Origin: Alphaproteobacteria bacterium
Lineage (GTDB): Bacteria; Bacteroidota; Bacteroidia; Bacteroidales; FEN-979
Length of the DNA stretch: 64,000 bases
NCBI GenBank assembly: GCA_009928665.1
Contig: SACF01000003.1
Location: forward strand, 94,747 to 158,746
Direction of reading: 5' to 3'
Positions within the stretch are counted from its first letter, which is position 1; every line of letters begins with the position of its first letter. The position numbers were made by a program, and so were the translations under genes. The notes under the pieces were generated by a model, which was given only the letters and a program-made list of their open reading frames with translations, was not told the DNA's origin and did not search any database. Below, in pieces: positions 9,347 through 18,114 of the stretch.

Positions 9347-9399
9347 TCCGGATCGTTACGTCTATTTTCAGTTGTATTTGAAATCAAAATAAGAAAAAT

Positions 9400-10113
9400 A
9401 TGAGAACACTTGCTTGGGCGCTGATGGCGTTCATTTTGGCGACCCTCTTCGTCTCCTGTGAAAAGGTCCGGGGTAAGGGTGATTTGGTTACCGAAACGAG
9501 GTCGGTCAGCGGATACAACGCAATCGAACTGTGTTTGGAAGGAGATGTCATCTTTACGCAGGGGGAGGGCTACACCCTGACTGTTGAGGCTCAGGAAAAC
9601 CTGATGGCCTACATTGAAACCAATGTAGAGCAGGGGACACTGGTCATCAGGCGGAGACCAAAGGTCGTTTTCGGCAAGCATGAACCCATTACGTTCCGCA
9701 TCACGGCGCCCTCGGTGAACAGGCTTGATATAAGCGGTTCGGGTAATATCCGGGTGACGGGTGCATGGAGCAATTCCTGGCTCGAAGCCAACATCTCCGG
9801 GAGCGGTAGCATCTACTGTGATTCCATCGCTACGACAAGTCTTGAAGCACAGATTAGCGGATCCGGCAACATTTCGGCCGGTCCCGGACAGGCTGACCGG
9901 AAGGATCTGAACATCAGCGGCAGCGGCAGCATCGATCTCCGCGATGTGGTATCGGATAGCTGTAGCGGGAGGATCAGCGGATCGGGAGATATTTATACCT
10001 TCGTGAATAAACAGCTTGACGCCACCATCTCTGGCAGCGGCAGCATCTATTACAAGGGTCAGCCTTCGGTGAATGCTCACATATCCGGATCGGGGAAAGT
10101 GGTGAAGCTTTAG
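9400..10113 (+). CDS. GIN domain (DUF2807) lipoprotein
   Basis: 237-residue predicted lipoprotein: the hydrophobic start ends in a lipobox (LFVSC, Cys about residue 18). The rest is the DUF2807 'putative auto-transporter adhesin head GIN' fold, a right-handed beta-helix with regularly spaced ISGSGNI/ISGSGSI/ISGSGDI motifs, about seven from residue 110 onward. Such proteins are abundant in Bacteroidota and are thought to sit on the outer membrane; no activity is established. It lies alone after the TonB receptor with its own promoter-like element. Confidence 0.85.
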   Translation: MRTLAWALMAFILATLFVSCEKVRGKGDLVTETRSVSGYNAIELCLEGDVIFTQGEGYTLTVEAQENLMAYIETNVEQGTLVIRRRPKVVFGKHEPITFRITAPSVNRLDISGSGNIRVTGAWSNSWLEANISGSGSIYCDSIATTSLEAQISGSGNISAGPGQADRKDLNISGSGSIDLRDVVSDSCSGRISGSGDIYTFVNKQLDATISGSGSIYYKGQPSVNAHISGSGKVVKL

Positions 10114-10162
10114 ACTTTCACAATGGGCAAACTTAATTCCCTGGGGATTGGTCCAAAAATAG

Positions 10163-10432
10163 GTCGGATCAATATTCCTTACCCGGCTGATGACAACAGG
10201 TCCCTACCATTACTGCCGGAATCCGTTGTATGCCACGATAATTCTGCTGGTAATTCCCGGACTGGCACTCGTCGTTAATTCGTGGTTGGTGCTCACTGCG
10301 TCGCTCGTGGGCTACATCGCTTTTAAATAGAATATCCACAGTGAAGATGAGGAAATGGAACGGTTTTTCGGCGAGGAATACCGGAAATACCGGGCCGAAA
10401 CCCCGGAATTCTTTCCTCGCTTCCGAAAATAA
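10163..10432 (+). pseudogene. remnant of isoprenylcysteine-type methyltransferase
   Basis: One frame reads LMTTGPYHYCRNPLYATI followed by two hydrophobic segments, then a TAG stop (10328-10330), then in the same frame NIHSEDEEMERFFGEEYRKY and RAETPEFFPRFRK with TAA at 10430-10432. GPYxYxRNPxY and EEExxxxFGEEYxxYxxxTPxxxP are the signature ends of ICMT/phospholipid-methyltransferase-like membrane enzymes. The in-frame stop and the absence of an N-terminal membrane half in this frame indicate a decayed, 5'-truncated gene. An ATG at 10123 is in another frame. Confidence 0.75.
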
Positions 10433-10741
10433 CTCCTAAAACAAGCCTTCGCCCTCAATAGACAATCAACCTTGTTTTATCGGTGAAAAAGGTTGATTTG
10501 TCTAAAGATTCAAATGGGGGTGCTCCTTACCCTTAGTTTTGTTCATGTATTTTTAATGACATCAGGAGAAAGTCAGTGTATAGTGACATACTCTAGCTGG
10601 CTGGGTTAGTCGTGTTTGATAGCATCCTGACTGAATGAAAATGCAGCGCATGTTTCTAAATGGAATAATACCGGAAGGAGCAGATTTTTTTAATTGCGAA
10701 CCTGTTCTGATCCGGTTGAAAAAATTGGAGGATCGGTTTTG
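10433..10741. other. intergenic region before acyl-AMP ligase
   Basis: No credible gene is seen. The stretch contains an inverted repeat at 10461-10502. No promoter matching TAnnTTTG with a good -33 box was identified, although the ligase gene must be transcribed from here or from upstream. Confidence 0.5.
10461..10502. repeat. long inverted repeat (stem-loop)
   Basis: GACAATCAACCTT pairs with AAGGTTGATTTGTC (one bulged T) around a loop of about 15 nt. There is no T-run directly after either arm, so it is not a standard intrinsic terminator. It sits just downstream of the methyltransferase remnant and may be a protein binding site or mRNA-end structure. Confidence 0.6.
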
Positions 10742-12421
10742 ATGAGTAATTGGGATCAGAAGACACTTCCGGATTTATTTAAAGTGGTCATGGAGCGGTT
10801 TCCGGACCATGGAATCGGATTTCGGCAGGATGATGGAACCACACTGTTCCGTACCTATCCCCGGATTCATGAAATTTCCCTTAAATTGCTCGGCGCCCTT
10901 CAATCGAAAGGTATCGAGAGCGGCGATACCGTAATTCTTTCGGTGGATAAAGCCTCGGAGGCAATCCCGTTATTCTGGTGCTGTCAGTTAGGCGGGATCG
11001 TTCCCGCAATTTTGCAACCGCCTGTCGCATTCTCCAGTTACAACAGGGCCGCCGAGAAAATAGAAAATGTATATCGATTACTTGATAATCCCTTTCTGAT
11101 CCTGTCGCATTCCTACTGTGAAAACTGGCGCTCCGGTGTGATCCCGGCCGGTAACATTATCGATTATGAAGATCTGGTCGGAAACTGTCAGGGGGCCATA
11201 GGATCTATGACCCATCCGGACGATCTTGCCCTGATCCAGTTCTCATCGGGAAGTACGGGGGATCCCAAAGGGGTCATGCTGACGCACCGGAACATCCTTA
11301 CCAATATATCGGATATCGTGATGACCACAAACCTCCGGCAGGATGATATTTATATCAGTTGGATGCCGTTATATCACGATATGGGATTGGTTGGCTTTCA
11401 TTTGACACCGCTTTCAACCGGAGGAAGTCATTATATCATCGATACCGCCGATTTCGTCAGGAATCCTGGTCTCTGGCTCGATTTCATTGACCGGTACCAC
11501 GGAACCGTTACAGGTTGCCCCAATTTCGGACAGGTTCTCATCAACCGGTACCTTTCCCGGAAGCGGGATTTCGATTTTGATCTTTCATCGGTAAGGATTA
11601 TTTTTAACGGGGCCGAACCGATTTCGGTTTCCACCATGGCGACGTTTATCGATAACCTGAGTAAATTCGGACTATCCCCTGTTGCCATGCTTCCCGCTTA
11701 TGGCCTTGCGGAAGCGACGCTGGCAGTCACTTTCCCCCCGGTGGGAGAGGAGGTCAGGATCGTCAGATTCTGCCGGAATACACTGATCCGGGAGGAACTT
11801 GCGGTCGAAGCCGGGAACAATAATTTCAATGTGGTTGAACTGGTCGATCTCGGTCATCCCGTGCCCGAATGTCGCATTAAGATCACCGATGAGTCGGGCC
11901 GTGAGAGCGCCCCGGACCATATCGGACATGTTATGATCCAGGGAAAGAATGTCACACAGGGTTATTGGAATCCGGCGCGATCAGACCGCTATTTTTTCAA
12001 TACCGGCTGGATCGACACAGGCGACCTGGGATTTATTCACAACGGGAGTCTTTTCATCACGGGACGAACCAAGGATGTTATCTTTGCCAACGGGAATAAA
12101 TACTACGCGCATGACCTCGAACACATCTTACTCGGACTTGATGACATTCCCGGCGGAAGGATTGTTGTGGCCGGGTGTTTTGATGATTCGGCGGAAAAGG
12201 AAAAAATCCTGGTATTTTTAATCGGCTCGGATCCCGACAAAATGGAACCGGTTTGCACCAGGATCCGGCATCACTTTGCCACGTTGCTGGGTCTTCATAT
12301 CGGAGCATTTATCCTGATCCGTTCCCATGACATCCCCTATACGAGCAGCGGTAAGCTGCAACGGTATCAATTGGTGAACCGGTATAAGATGGGCGACTTT
12401 TCCAGAAAAGTCAAATGTTAA
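10742..12421 (+). CDS. fatty acyl-AMP ligase (adenylate-forming enzyme)
   Basis: About 559-residue ANL-superfamily enzyme that would activate a fatty acid as acyl-adenylate. Visible: the P-loop-like QFSSGSTGDPKGVMLTH (about 165-181), PLYHDMGLVG, the adenine motif AYGLAEATLAVTF, the TGDLGF hinge region and GRTKDVIFANGNKYYAHDLE. The last motif and the YHDMGL segment are typical of FAAL proteins, which load acyl carrier proteins or polyketide/peptide synthases. No carrier protein or PKS/NRPS lies nearby, so the acceptor is unknown. A TTG at 10694 would add 16 residues; the ATG at 10742 matches family starts. Its stop codon abuts a composite short repeat. Confidence 0.85.
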   Translation: MSNWDQKTLPDLFKVVMERFPDHGIGFRQDDGTTLFRTYPRIHEISLKLLGALQSKGIESGDTVILSVDKASEAIPLFWCCQLGGIVPAILQPPVAFSSYNRAAEKIENVYRLLDNPFLILSHSYCENWRSGVIPAGNIIDYEDLVGNCQGAIGSMTHPDDLALIQFSSGSTGDPKGVMLTHRNILTNISDIVMTTNLRQDDIYISWMPLYHDMGLVGFHLTPLSTGGSHYIIDTADFVRNPGLWLDFIDRYHGTVTGCPNFGQVLINRYLSRKRDFDFDLSSVRIIFNGAEPISVSTMATFIDNLSKFGLSPVAMLPAYGLAEATLAVTFPPVGEEVRIVRFCRNTLIREELAVEAGNNNFNVVELVDLGHPVPECRIKITDESGRESAPDHIGHVMIQGKNVTQGYWNPARSDRYFFNTGWIDTGDLGFIHNGSLFITGRTKDVIFANGNKYYAHDLEHILLGLDDIPGGRIVVAGCFDDSAEKEKILVFLIGSDPDKMEPVCTRIRHHFATLLGLHIGAFILIRSHDIPYTSSGKLQRYQLVNRYKMGDFSRKVKC

Positions 12422-12531
12422 AATTCAAAGTAGGGAATAGGTATTAGCGAATAGGGAATAGGAAAAAAAAGGTATTTTCCGTTTTCTGTTTTCCATTTTC
12501 CATTTTCACTTGTCAATTGTCAATTGTCCAT
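12422..12531. repeat. composite short-tandem-repeat element
   Basis: Between two convergent stop codons the whole gap is degenerate short repeats. On the plus strand: ATTCAAAG, then GAATAGG/GCGAATAGG words, then TTTTCCGTTTTC-type words, then TGTCAATTG words. Read on the minus strand the module order is ACAATTG, GGAAAAC, CTATTCG/CCTATTCCC, TTTGAATTT, the same order as at 33247-33368. The ACAATTG module begins at once after the Memo-like gene's stop. Confidence 0.8.
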
Positions 12532-13632
12532 CTATTTAAATCCCACCGCCACATATCCTACCCAATGTCGGAGGGTAGCAGGGGCGGTTTGTCCCATTTT
12601 CAGGTCATCCACCGGTACCGGAGGTTGGGAGATGGAGGTTCCGTATCCCAACAGGATCCCGTAAACAGGGTCGGTATGCAGCGCCCGCTCAAGGTAATAG
12701 GTGGTTAGCAGTCCGAATGGAACCGAATACCTGCCGCACCAGGTCCATTTGTAGGTACAGTAGTTCGTATCCTGAATCGTAAATTGGGTAAAACGCCTGA
12801 TTTTTTCCTTGGATAAAGGACCGGTCAGACAGGTTTGAATGATCTCCTGTTCATGTTCCAATGCCCTTTTGTAGCCTGCGCTGTCGCTGCCATACGGAGC
12901 ATAGTTGCTGCCTCCCCACGATTCGTCGCCATAATGCACCGCATCATTGGAGATCACGATGGCCAGATCGGAATTCCATTTAAGGTCCTGTTCCTGTATG
13001 ACTTTCGACAGCGACAGCGCGAACGATGACGCAAGTTCTTCCATGGTTTCATACGACATGTATGGAATAAGTAACGGAATGATCTGAACCTTCCGGTTAT
13101 AGTATTGAAGAACCGGAAGCAGCGCCTCGACCGAATGTTCGGAAGCATGCGCCGCATCGTGAACAACATAGGTGGATTTGGGGAGATAGTTGGTGATCTT
13201 ATGTCTCCATTCAGAGGTCTTCGCAATGCCATAGGGTCCCTTCCACCCGTTAAAGTCCTCGAACACGATCCGGTTCGCGAGACCGAACTTCTTTGCCTTG
13301 TGTGCAACGCCGATCAGAATCACTGTGTTTGCCTTGATATTTCTCAGGGCTGCCGGATAGAGCCAGCCCGCGTAGGTATAATCGTCGTGCGGGCAGATGG
13401 CGGTTTTCCAGGGTGTAAACCGTTTGATATCGTGCTGATTCCAGGCATCAACGATCTTCTGTCCCTGAAGGGAGAAAATCCGACTCATCACCGAATCCAT
13501 TTGCCACGACCGGATCGCAAAACCAACCGTATCAACCGGATCCCGGTATTTTCCGCCTGGTTTGCCACCGCTTACCAGGATCACGAAAAGTACCAGCAAC
13601 AGGTTATAAGATCGAAAAGAGATGTAAGTCAT
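12532..13632 (-). CDS. amrB: Memo-like protein (AmmeMemoRadiSam system protein B)
   Basis: 366 residues with an N-terminal membrane/signal segment (LLLVLFVILVSG). The Memo fold motifs are in order: ICPHDDYTYAG, GVAHKAKKFG, HASEHSVEALLPVLQ, VISNDAVHYG and a late WCGRYS cysteine. These His/Asp/Cys positions form the metal-site-like cleft shared with extradiol dioxygenase-type proteins. In many bacteria Memo is fused to or clustered with an AMMECR1 domain and a radical-SAM protein; neither is here. The HDDY and NDAVHYG variants and the export signal make this a divergent extracytoplasmic form. An ATG at 13689 exists, but the signal sequence begins naturally at 13632. Confidence 0.8.
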   Translation of the reverse strand: MTYISFRSYNLLLVLFVILVSGGKPGGKYRDPVDTVGFAIRSWQMDSVMSRIFSLQGQKIVDAWNQHDIKRFTPWKTAICPHDDYTYAGWLYPAALRNIKANTVILIGVAHKAKKFGLANRIVFEDFNGWKGPYGIAKTSEWRHKITNYLPKSTYVVHDAAHASEHSVEALLPVLQYYNRKVQIIPLLIPYMSYETMEELASSFALSLSKVIQEQDLKWNSDLAIVISNDAVHYGDESWGGSNYAPYGSDSAGYKRALEHEQEIIQTCLTGPLSKEKIRRFTQFTIQDTNYCTYKWTWCGRYSVPFGLLTTYYLERALHTDPVYGILLGYGTSISQPPVPVDDLKMGQTAPATLRHWVGYVAVGFK

Positions 13633-13767
13633 TTTTTTTAATTTGATTTTCGGGTGTGCTTTATTCAGTCTGTGACTATATAAAACCATGTAATCTTTGT
13701 TGGCCTTTACAAATTTGACCCCGAAAGATACGTTGATTTTCGGTACCTTCGTGCCTTAAAATCTACC

Positions 13768-14505
13768 GTGAAAATAGCCCTTGAATCTCAACCCAACTTC
13801 CGCGATCTTGGAGGCATTCAAACCAACGACGGCCGGAAGATAAAGCCTGGCTTGCTTTACAGGAGTGGCGATCTTTCAAGGCTGGATGAAAGGGAGCTAA
13901 CTATGCTTGGGAACCTTGGAATCAGGGCTGTTATTGATCTCCGGGCACAGCGGGAAATTTCACGCCATCCCGACATCCTTCCGAAAACAGTCCGGGAGGA
14001 ATTCTTCATTCACATTCATGACACTGCCCGCGATCACGCCGAAAAGCTCTTCGGTGAAAGGAATGCGGAAGCCCTGCGGTCGGTACTTACCGACGATTAT
14101 GTCAGGATGGTCCGGTATCACCGTCATGACTTTACCAGGTTTTTGCAAATCCTGCTGACCACGAAGCATCTGCCATTGGTTTACCACTGTGCAGCGGGGA
14201 AAGACCGTACCGGGCTTGCAACGGTTTTTCTGTTATCCGCGCTGGGTGTTCCGGCCGATCGGATCACGGATGATTATATGGACACCAACCGCCATGTTTC
14301 GGCGCTGAATGACAAAATCATCACGAAAATCAATGGTGAAGGACTGGATGGCGAAATGTTGCGTCCCCTTTTCGAGGTCAGGATCGAGTACCTGAATGCG
14401 GCTTTGACAGAGATCGGAACCCGTTATGGCGGACTTGATCTTTATGTACGTCAGCAACTTCAGGCAGATATCAGCGGGCTCCGGGAAAAATTTCTTGAGG
14501 ATTGA
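13768..14505 (+). CDS. tyrosine-protein phosphatase (IphP/SIW14-like)
   Basis: 245 residues. The N-terminal NFRDLGGIQT signature with YRSGDLSRL is followed by the catalytic P-loop HCAAGKDRTGLA near residue 140, where the Cys is the nucleophile and Arg binds phosphate. This matches the Y_phosphatase3 group of bacterial dual-specificity/tyrosine phosphatases, some of which act on phosphoinositides. There is no signal peptide, so it is probably cytoplasmic. A TACCTTCG element at 13744-13751 close to the ATG resembles the Bacteroidota -7 box and would give a short leader. It is convergent with the PEP-utilising enzyme gene. Confidence 0.88.
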   Translation: MKIALESQPNFRDLGGIQTNDGRKIKPGLLYRSGDLSRLDERELTMLGNLGIRAVIDLRAQREISRHPDILPKTVREEFFIHIHDTARDHAEKLFGERNAEALRSVLTDDYVRMVRYHRHDFTRFLQILLTTKHLPLVYHCAAGKDRTGLATVFLLSALGVPADRITDDYMDTNRHVSALNDKIITKINGEGLDGEMLRPLFEVRIEYLNAALTEIGTRYGGLDLYVRQQLQADISGLREKFLED

Positions 14506-14534
14506 TACGTGGTTGAAGGGGAGCAGGAATTCCG

Positions 14535-16931
14535 TTAACCAATTTTTTCGACGATACCCAGGTTACCGTAAATCCGCACCAGATCACCGTCTCTGAGCAC
14601 CCGGCGGGCTCCTTTTACGCCTACCACCGCGGGGATTCCATATTCGCGTGCCACCACGGCACCATGGGAGAGGGGGCTGCCGATCTCGGTGATCAGTCCG
14701 GCGATAATGCTGAAATAAGGGGTCCAGCCGATATCGGTAAAGGCTGCAACCATAATCTCTCCTTCGCGGAGCTTTTCCGCCGACTCCAGGTCGTGGATGA
14801 GGTGCACCCTGCCCTCGACGATACCACTGCTTACCGGAATCCCTTTGAGTTGACCTTCCAGTAGTTCCGGATCATCATCATCTTCTATCGGTTCAGGGAT
14901 GCCAAAGCTGATCTCGTCAAAGGTCAGCCGGTCGAGGAGCGGCAAAAGTTCACGCCGTCTCGTTGCTTTTCCGACCCATTCCTGCCGGCGATCCATCAGG
15001 AATTGCCCGATCTCATCATGGGTAAGGAAGAAGATCAGATCAGGATCGTCGAGCATCTTTGCGTCGACCATCCGGGAGGCAAGTTCGCGGTAACCCTTTC
15101 GCAGGGTATGAACCATCCTGATGGATAGTCCTTTGGTGATCTCCCTTCGTGCAACGGCTTTCCGGGCCATGGGTACCAGTCCGCGGAGAACCAGCCGGCT
15201 TACCATGGGAAGCGTTTTGAGCAGGTTGTTGATTTCGTGTCGCGCTGTTGCCGGGGGGCGTTGAACTTCACTTGATTTTACCCGGGTTTGCAACGACTGG
15301 ATGAGCTGTTGCGGATGATCTTCCCAGGGTTTCTCACGAAGTTCTGATTCCCTTACACACCGGTGTCCATGCCGTTTTAAAAACGATGAAAATGCTTCAC
15401 GGATATTGGCCGGTGATTGCTGCAACAACAACACGAGCGCTTGCTCCGCGCTGCACGATATGAAGCGGGCCGCAAACTGCTTGTCCGACCGGATCAACAT
15501 TGCGAATCGTTCGAGTGACTTGATGGCGTCGGCGCTCTCAATCTCCGGAATATCGAGCAGGAGCATGGTGGCAGTATGATGATCAGAGGCATCCGGTTTC
15601 CGTTTATCACCCGTCATGATTCTCATAAAGAGGGAGTACAGGGTTCCCGATTGCGCGGAGGTGCCCAGGTGGTATCCGAAGCCGATACCCAGTTGAAGAC
15701 GGGCATCGGAGAGACAGGCATACAGCTCCTCCAGGGTGCCCCGGGTATGGATATGAAATCCCGCTTCCAGTTTTTTAAGCAGATCCAGGTAATGCTGTCC
15801 CCGCAGGGTGTTGAACATCTGACGGAAAAAATTGACGATCCGAACCGGCAGGATTGCTTCAGGCTTGATGTCGAAACCGGGAAAAACCTTACCACTCAAC
15901 GCAAACATGACATCTCCGGCAGTGTTGAGCCATACTTTTTTAGGGTAATCCATCATGTGGCTCATGTTGATGAACAACCGGTTGTAAAACATCTGGATGT
16001 ACCGTGGCTCGGTGCGATCCTGGATCCGAAAAACCCCTGCACGATCGGCAAGCATGACCATACCATAATCAATGGCCCAAGCACTTACCGACCAGGTAAG
16101 GGGTGTGGCAACACCCGGCATCATCTCACCGATGTTCCCCAGCGTCCAAACCTCATCCGACGATCCTTTCTCGGAATCGAGCTCATTGAAGTGAACATCG
16201 TCGAGGGTGGTTACAGGCCGGAGCTGAAGCCAGTTGAGCGAACCCTCGGCATCGATGGCCCACTCCAGATCAACCGGCATCCGCATATGCTTTTCGGCGA
16301 TTTTTGAACCGGCTACGATTTCACGGAGTTGGATTTCATTCAGGAGATGACCATTTTTGCTGATTTCAACGGCTACATTCGATTGACTGGGGTATACTTC
16401 GTAACTATGGGCATCCTTCATTCCGCTGACCAGTTCATTACCCGTTCCGGGTACCGCGTTAACCAAAACCTTATCCCTTCGGTTTGTGACCGGGTTCGCC
16501 GTAAAAACCACCCCCGATACCCTGGCCTTCACCATGTTCTGAATGATCACCGAGATGCGTAAATCGGCATTCTGTGCCAGGTTCCCTGAGTAGGACCGGA
16601 CCCGGGCAGCGCCTGCAGCTTCAATACAATCGATAATGGCTTGTTTAATTTCCGGAAGTGTGGTCAGATTCAGAAAGGTTTCAAACTGACCGGCAAATGA
16701 AACATGGATCCCATCTTCGCTTCCTGCCGACGACCTTACTGCCTTCGGACCTTTCCCAAGCTTTTCGATCACCGTCGTGAGCAGTTCGTCGGTGATCTGT
16801 TCTGTTTGGGGACGAATCAGGACAACAGAATCCGGAACCTTCAGACCCAAATTAAGAAGTTGCTGCAGTCCCAGGGCTTTTCCGCCGGCAGAAGCATTCG
16901 TGATATTTTCAATGGATTGGATTTGTAACAT
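14535..16931 (-). CDS. PEP/pyruvate-binding phosphotransferase, rifampin-phosphotransferase-like
   Basis: 798 residues. The N-terminal ATP-grasp part (GGKALGLQQLLNLGLKVPDS, RSSAGSEDG, SFAGQFETFLN) is followed by a long helical middle part and a C-terminal swivelling phosphohistidine domain (SGIVEGRVHLI, SPLSHGAVVAREYGIP; His near residue 750). The order ATP-binding, substrate domain, His domain matches rifampin phosphotransferases and differs from true PEP synthase, which has a C-terminal TIM barrel after the His domain. The enzyme should transfer a phosphate from ATP to an unknown small molecule through His. It lies 95 bp downstream of an AttH-like gene on the same strand, probably as an operon. 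Confidence 0.8.
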   Translation of the reverse strand: MLQIQSIENITNASAGGKALGLQQLLNLGLKVPDSVVLIRPQTEQITDELLTTVIEKLGKGPKAVRSSAGSEDGIHVSFAGQFETFLNLTTLPEIKQAIIDCIEAAGAARVRSYSGNLAQNADLRISVIIQNMVKARVSGVVFTANPVTNRRDKVLVNAVPGTGNELVSGMKDAHSYEVYPSQSNVAVEISKNGHLLNEIQLREIVAGSKIAEKHMRMPVDLEWAIDAEGSLNWLQLRPVTTLDDVHFNELDSEKGSSDEVWTLGNIGEMMPGVATPLTWSVSAWAIDYGMVMLADRAGVFRIQDRTEPRYIQMFYNRLFINMSHMMDYPKKVWLNTAGDVMFALSGKVFPGFDIKPEAILPVRIVNFFRQMFNTLRGQHYLDLLKKLEAGFHIHTRGTLEELYACLSDARLQLGIGFGYHLGTSAQSGTLYSLFMRIMTGDKRKPDASDHHTATMLLLDIPEIESADAIKSLERFAMLIRSDKQFAARFISCSAEQALVLLLQQSPANIREAFSSFLKRHGHRCVRESELREKPWEDHPQQLIQSLQTRVKSSEVQRPPATARHEINNLLKTLPMVSRLVLRGLVPMARKAVARREITKGLSIRMVHTLRKGYRELASRMVDAKMLDDPDLIFFLTHDEIGQFLMDRRQEWVGKATRRRELLPLLDRLTFDEISFGIPEPIEDDDDPELLEGQLKGIPVSSGIVEGRVHLIHDLESAEKLREGEIMVAAFTDIGWTPYFSIIAGLITEIGSPLSHGAVVAREYGIPAVVGVKGARRVLRDGDLVRIYGNLGIVEKIG

Positions 16932-17026
16932 ATCAAAAGAGAAGCGTCATCAGGGATGAATTCCGGAAATGTTTATAAAATCAATAGGAATGTGAATTTC
17001 AGAGTCACTGATGCACCTTGTCGTTT

Positions 17027-18037
17027 TCAGATCCTGTATTTGTCGGTATGAAATCCGAATTCAACCATCCCAAGTCCTTCTGATCCATCGAAACGGTATG
17101 AACCGATGCCTTCCCGCATACTGTATTTATCATCGTGAAGATAAGGAAACACCCCGTGACGCCTGAATTCAAGGATATGGGTCCGGCCGCTCCGGGTTTT
17201 GATCTCCACCGTGCCCGTGTCGGGTAATAATTTTTCCTTCGACACTGTGTCGAGATCGGTGCAGGCCACGATGGCATCGTTCGTTCCGTCGGGGTGCACG
17301 ATGAAACCGGCTGTCAGCCGTTCCAGGAATTCCCATTTGATGGTGGTAACCGTCCAATGATATCCTGAATCCGAAATCCCCGTCATCCAAAAGTGGCGAT
17401 CCCAGGTATTCCAGTTTCGTGAGCCAAAGGAGTGGTCGCGCGATGCCATCATCTCAAGTTGAAAAGTCGTTCCATCCAGAATGATCGTGCCTTTGATGGT
17501 GCCCGTCTGCTCGTAGTGAACCTGATGGGTATCCTTCATTTTCAGGAAAAATTCTTTGGTCCACTTCTTTTTCGCGATGATCCTTGCGATTTCATCATGA
17601 TCGGAACTCTTTTCAAAGTCATAAATGGGATGATCGCCCGTAAACACCAGATCGGCCTCGCAGGTGTGCGATTGTCCGTTTCGGTCGTGAACCGGTCCCT
17701 GGTATGTCACCCGCCAGATCTTCCCCACTTCCACGGGCTCATATTTGAGTGAGCCTTGCTGAAAACCGGTTCCTTCGGGGCCGGGAGACCGGGTCAATCC
17801 AAAGTACCCGCGATCTTTTAAAAAGAAATCGAACCAGAATTCATTAAGGCGTTTTGGCTCCCTGAATGCCATCCGGGTAATAAACGCATTACCGGTTTTA
17901 TCGCCGCCGTAAAAATAGGAGCTGTCGTTGGGGTAGGGCTGATTCTGGTCAACATGTTTCTGTTCCAGGAATTCGTCGGGGAAGAGTCGGCTTTTGGTGC
18001 GTCGGACCATCTGCCGGGCAAGGAATAGTTTCAGCAT
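17027..18037 (-). CDS. AttH/lipocalin-like protein (DUF7064-type), function unknown
   Basis: 336 residues, cytoplasmic by appearance. Motifs include WFDFFLKDRGYFGL, HPIYDFEKS, TIILDGTTFQLEMMASRDHSFG, SRNWNTWDRHFWMTG and VEFGFHTDKYR. The RDHSxGxRxW signature and all-beta character point to the tocopherol-cyclase/AttH/CrtC-like two-lobed lipocalin superfamily, whose members bind or modify hydrophobic ligands; I cannot name the ligand. A longer start at 18079 is possible, but the -7 element at 18057-18064 lies inside that extension and favours 18037. It is the first gene of a likely pair with the PEP-utilising enzyme. Confidence 0.6.
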   Translation of the reverse strand: MLKLFLARQMVRRTKSRLFPDEFLEQKHVDQNQPYPNDSSYFYGGDKTGNAFITRMAFREPKRLNEFWFDFFLKDRGYFGLTRSPGPEGTGFQQGSLKYEPVEVGKIWRVTYQGPVHDRNGQSHTCEADLVFTGDHPIYDFEKSSDHDEIARIIAKKKWTKEFFLKMKDTHQVHYEQTGTIKGTIILDGTTFQLEMMASRDHSFGSRNWNTWDRHFWMTGISDSGYHWTVTTIKWEFLERLTAGFIVHPDGTNDAIVACTDLDTVSKEKLLPDTGTVEIKTRSGRTHILEFRRHGVFPYLHDDKYSMREGIGSYRFDGSEGLGMVEFGFHTDKYRI

Positions 18038-18056
18038 GAAGTAGATTTTGCGGCCG

Positions 18057-18064
18057 CAAACATA
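18057..18064 (-). promoter_or_regulatory. -7 element TATGTTTG, AttH-like operon
   Basis: On the minus strand TATGTTTG (TAnnTTTG) ends 19 bp before the ATG at 18037. Transcription would start near 18050, which rules out the longer reading frame from 18079. No -33 TTG at the expected distance. Confidence 0.5.
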
Positions 18065-18114
18065 GTGAATTCCCTTCAAACTATTAACGGCCGCCCTTGA
18101 TTTTCCTTCAATTT

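Noticed and set aside
10742..12421. Core of a natural-product gene cluster
   Set aside because: No carrier protein, ketosynthase, NRPS module or transporter accompanies the acyl-AMP ligase.
15576..16307. 243-codon plus-strand frame inside the PEP-utilising enzyme gene
   Set aside because: Shadow of a strong coding region on the other strand with no recognisable domain.
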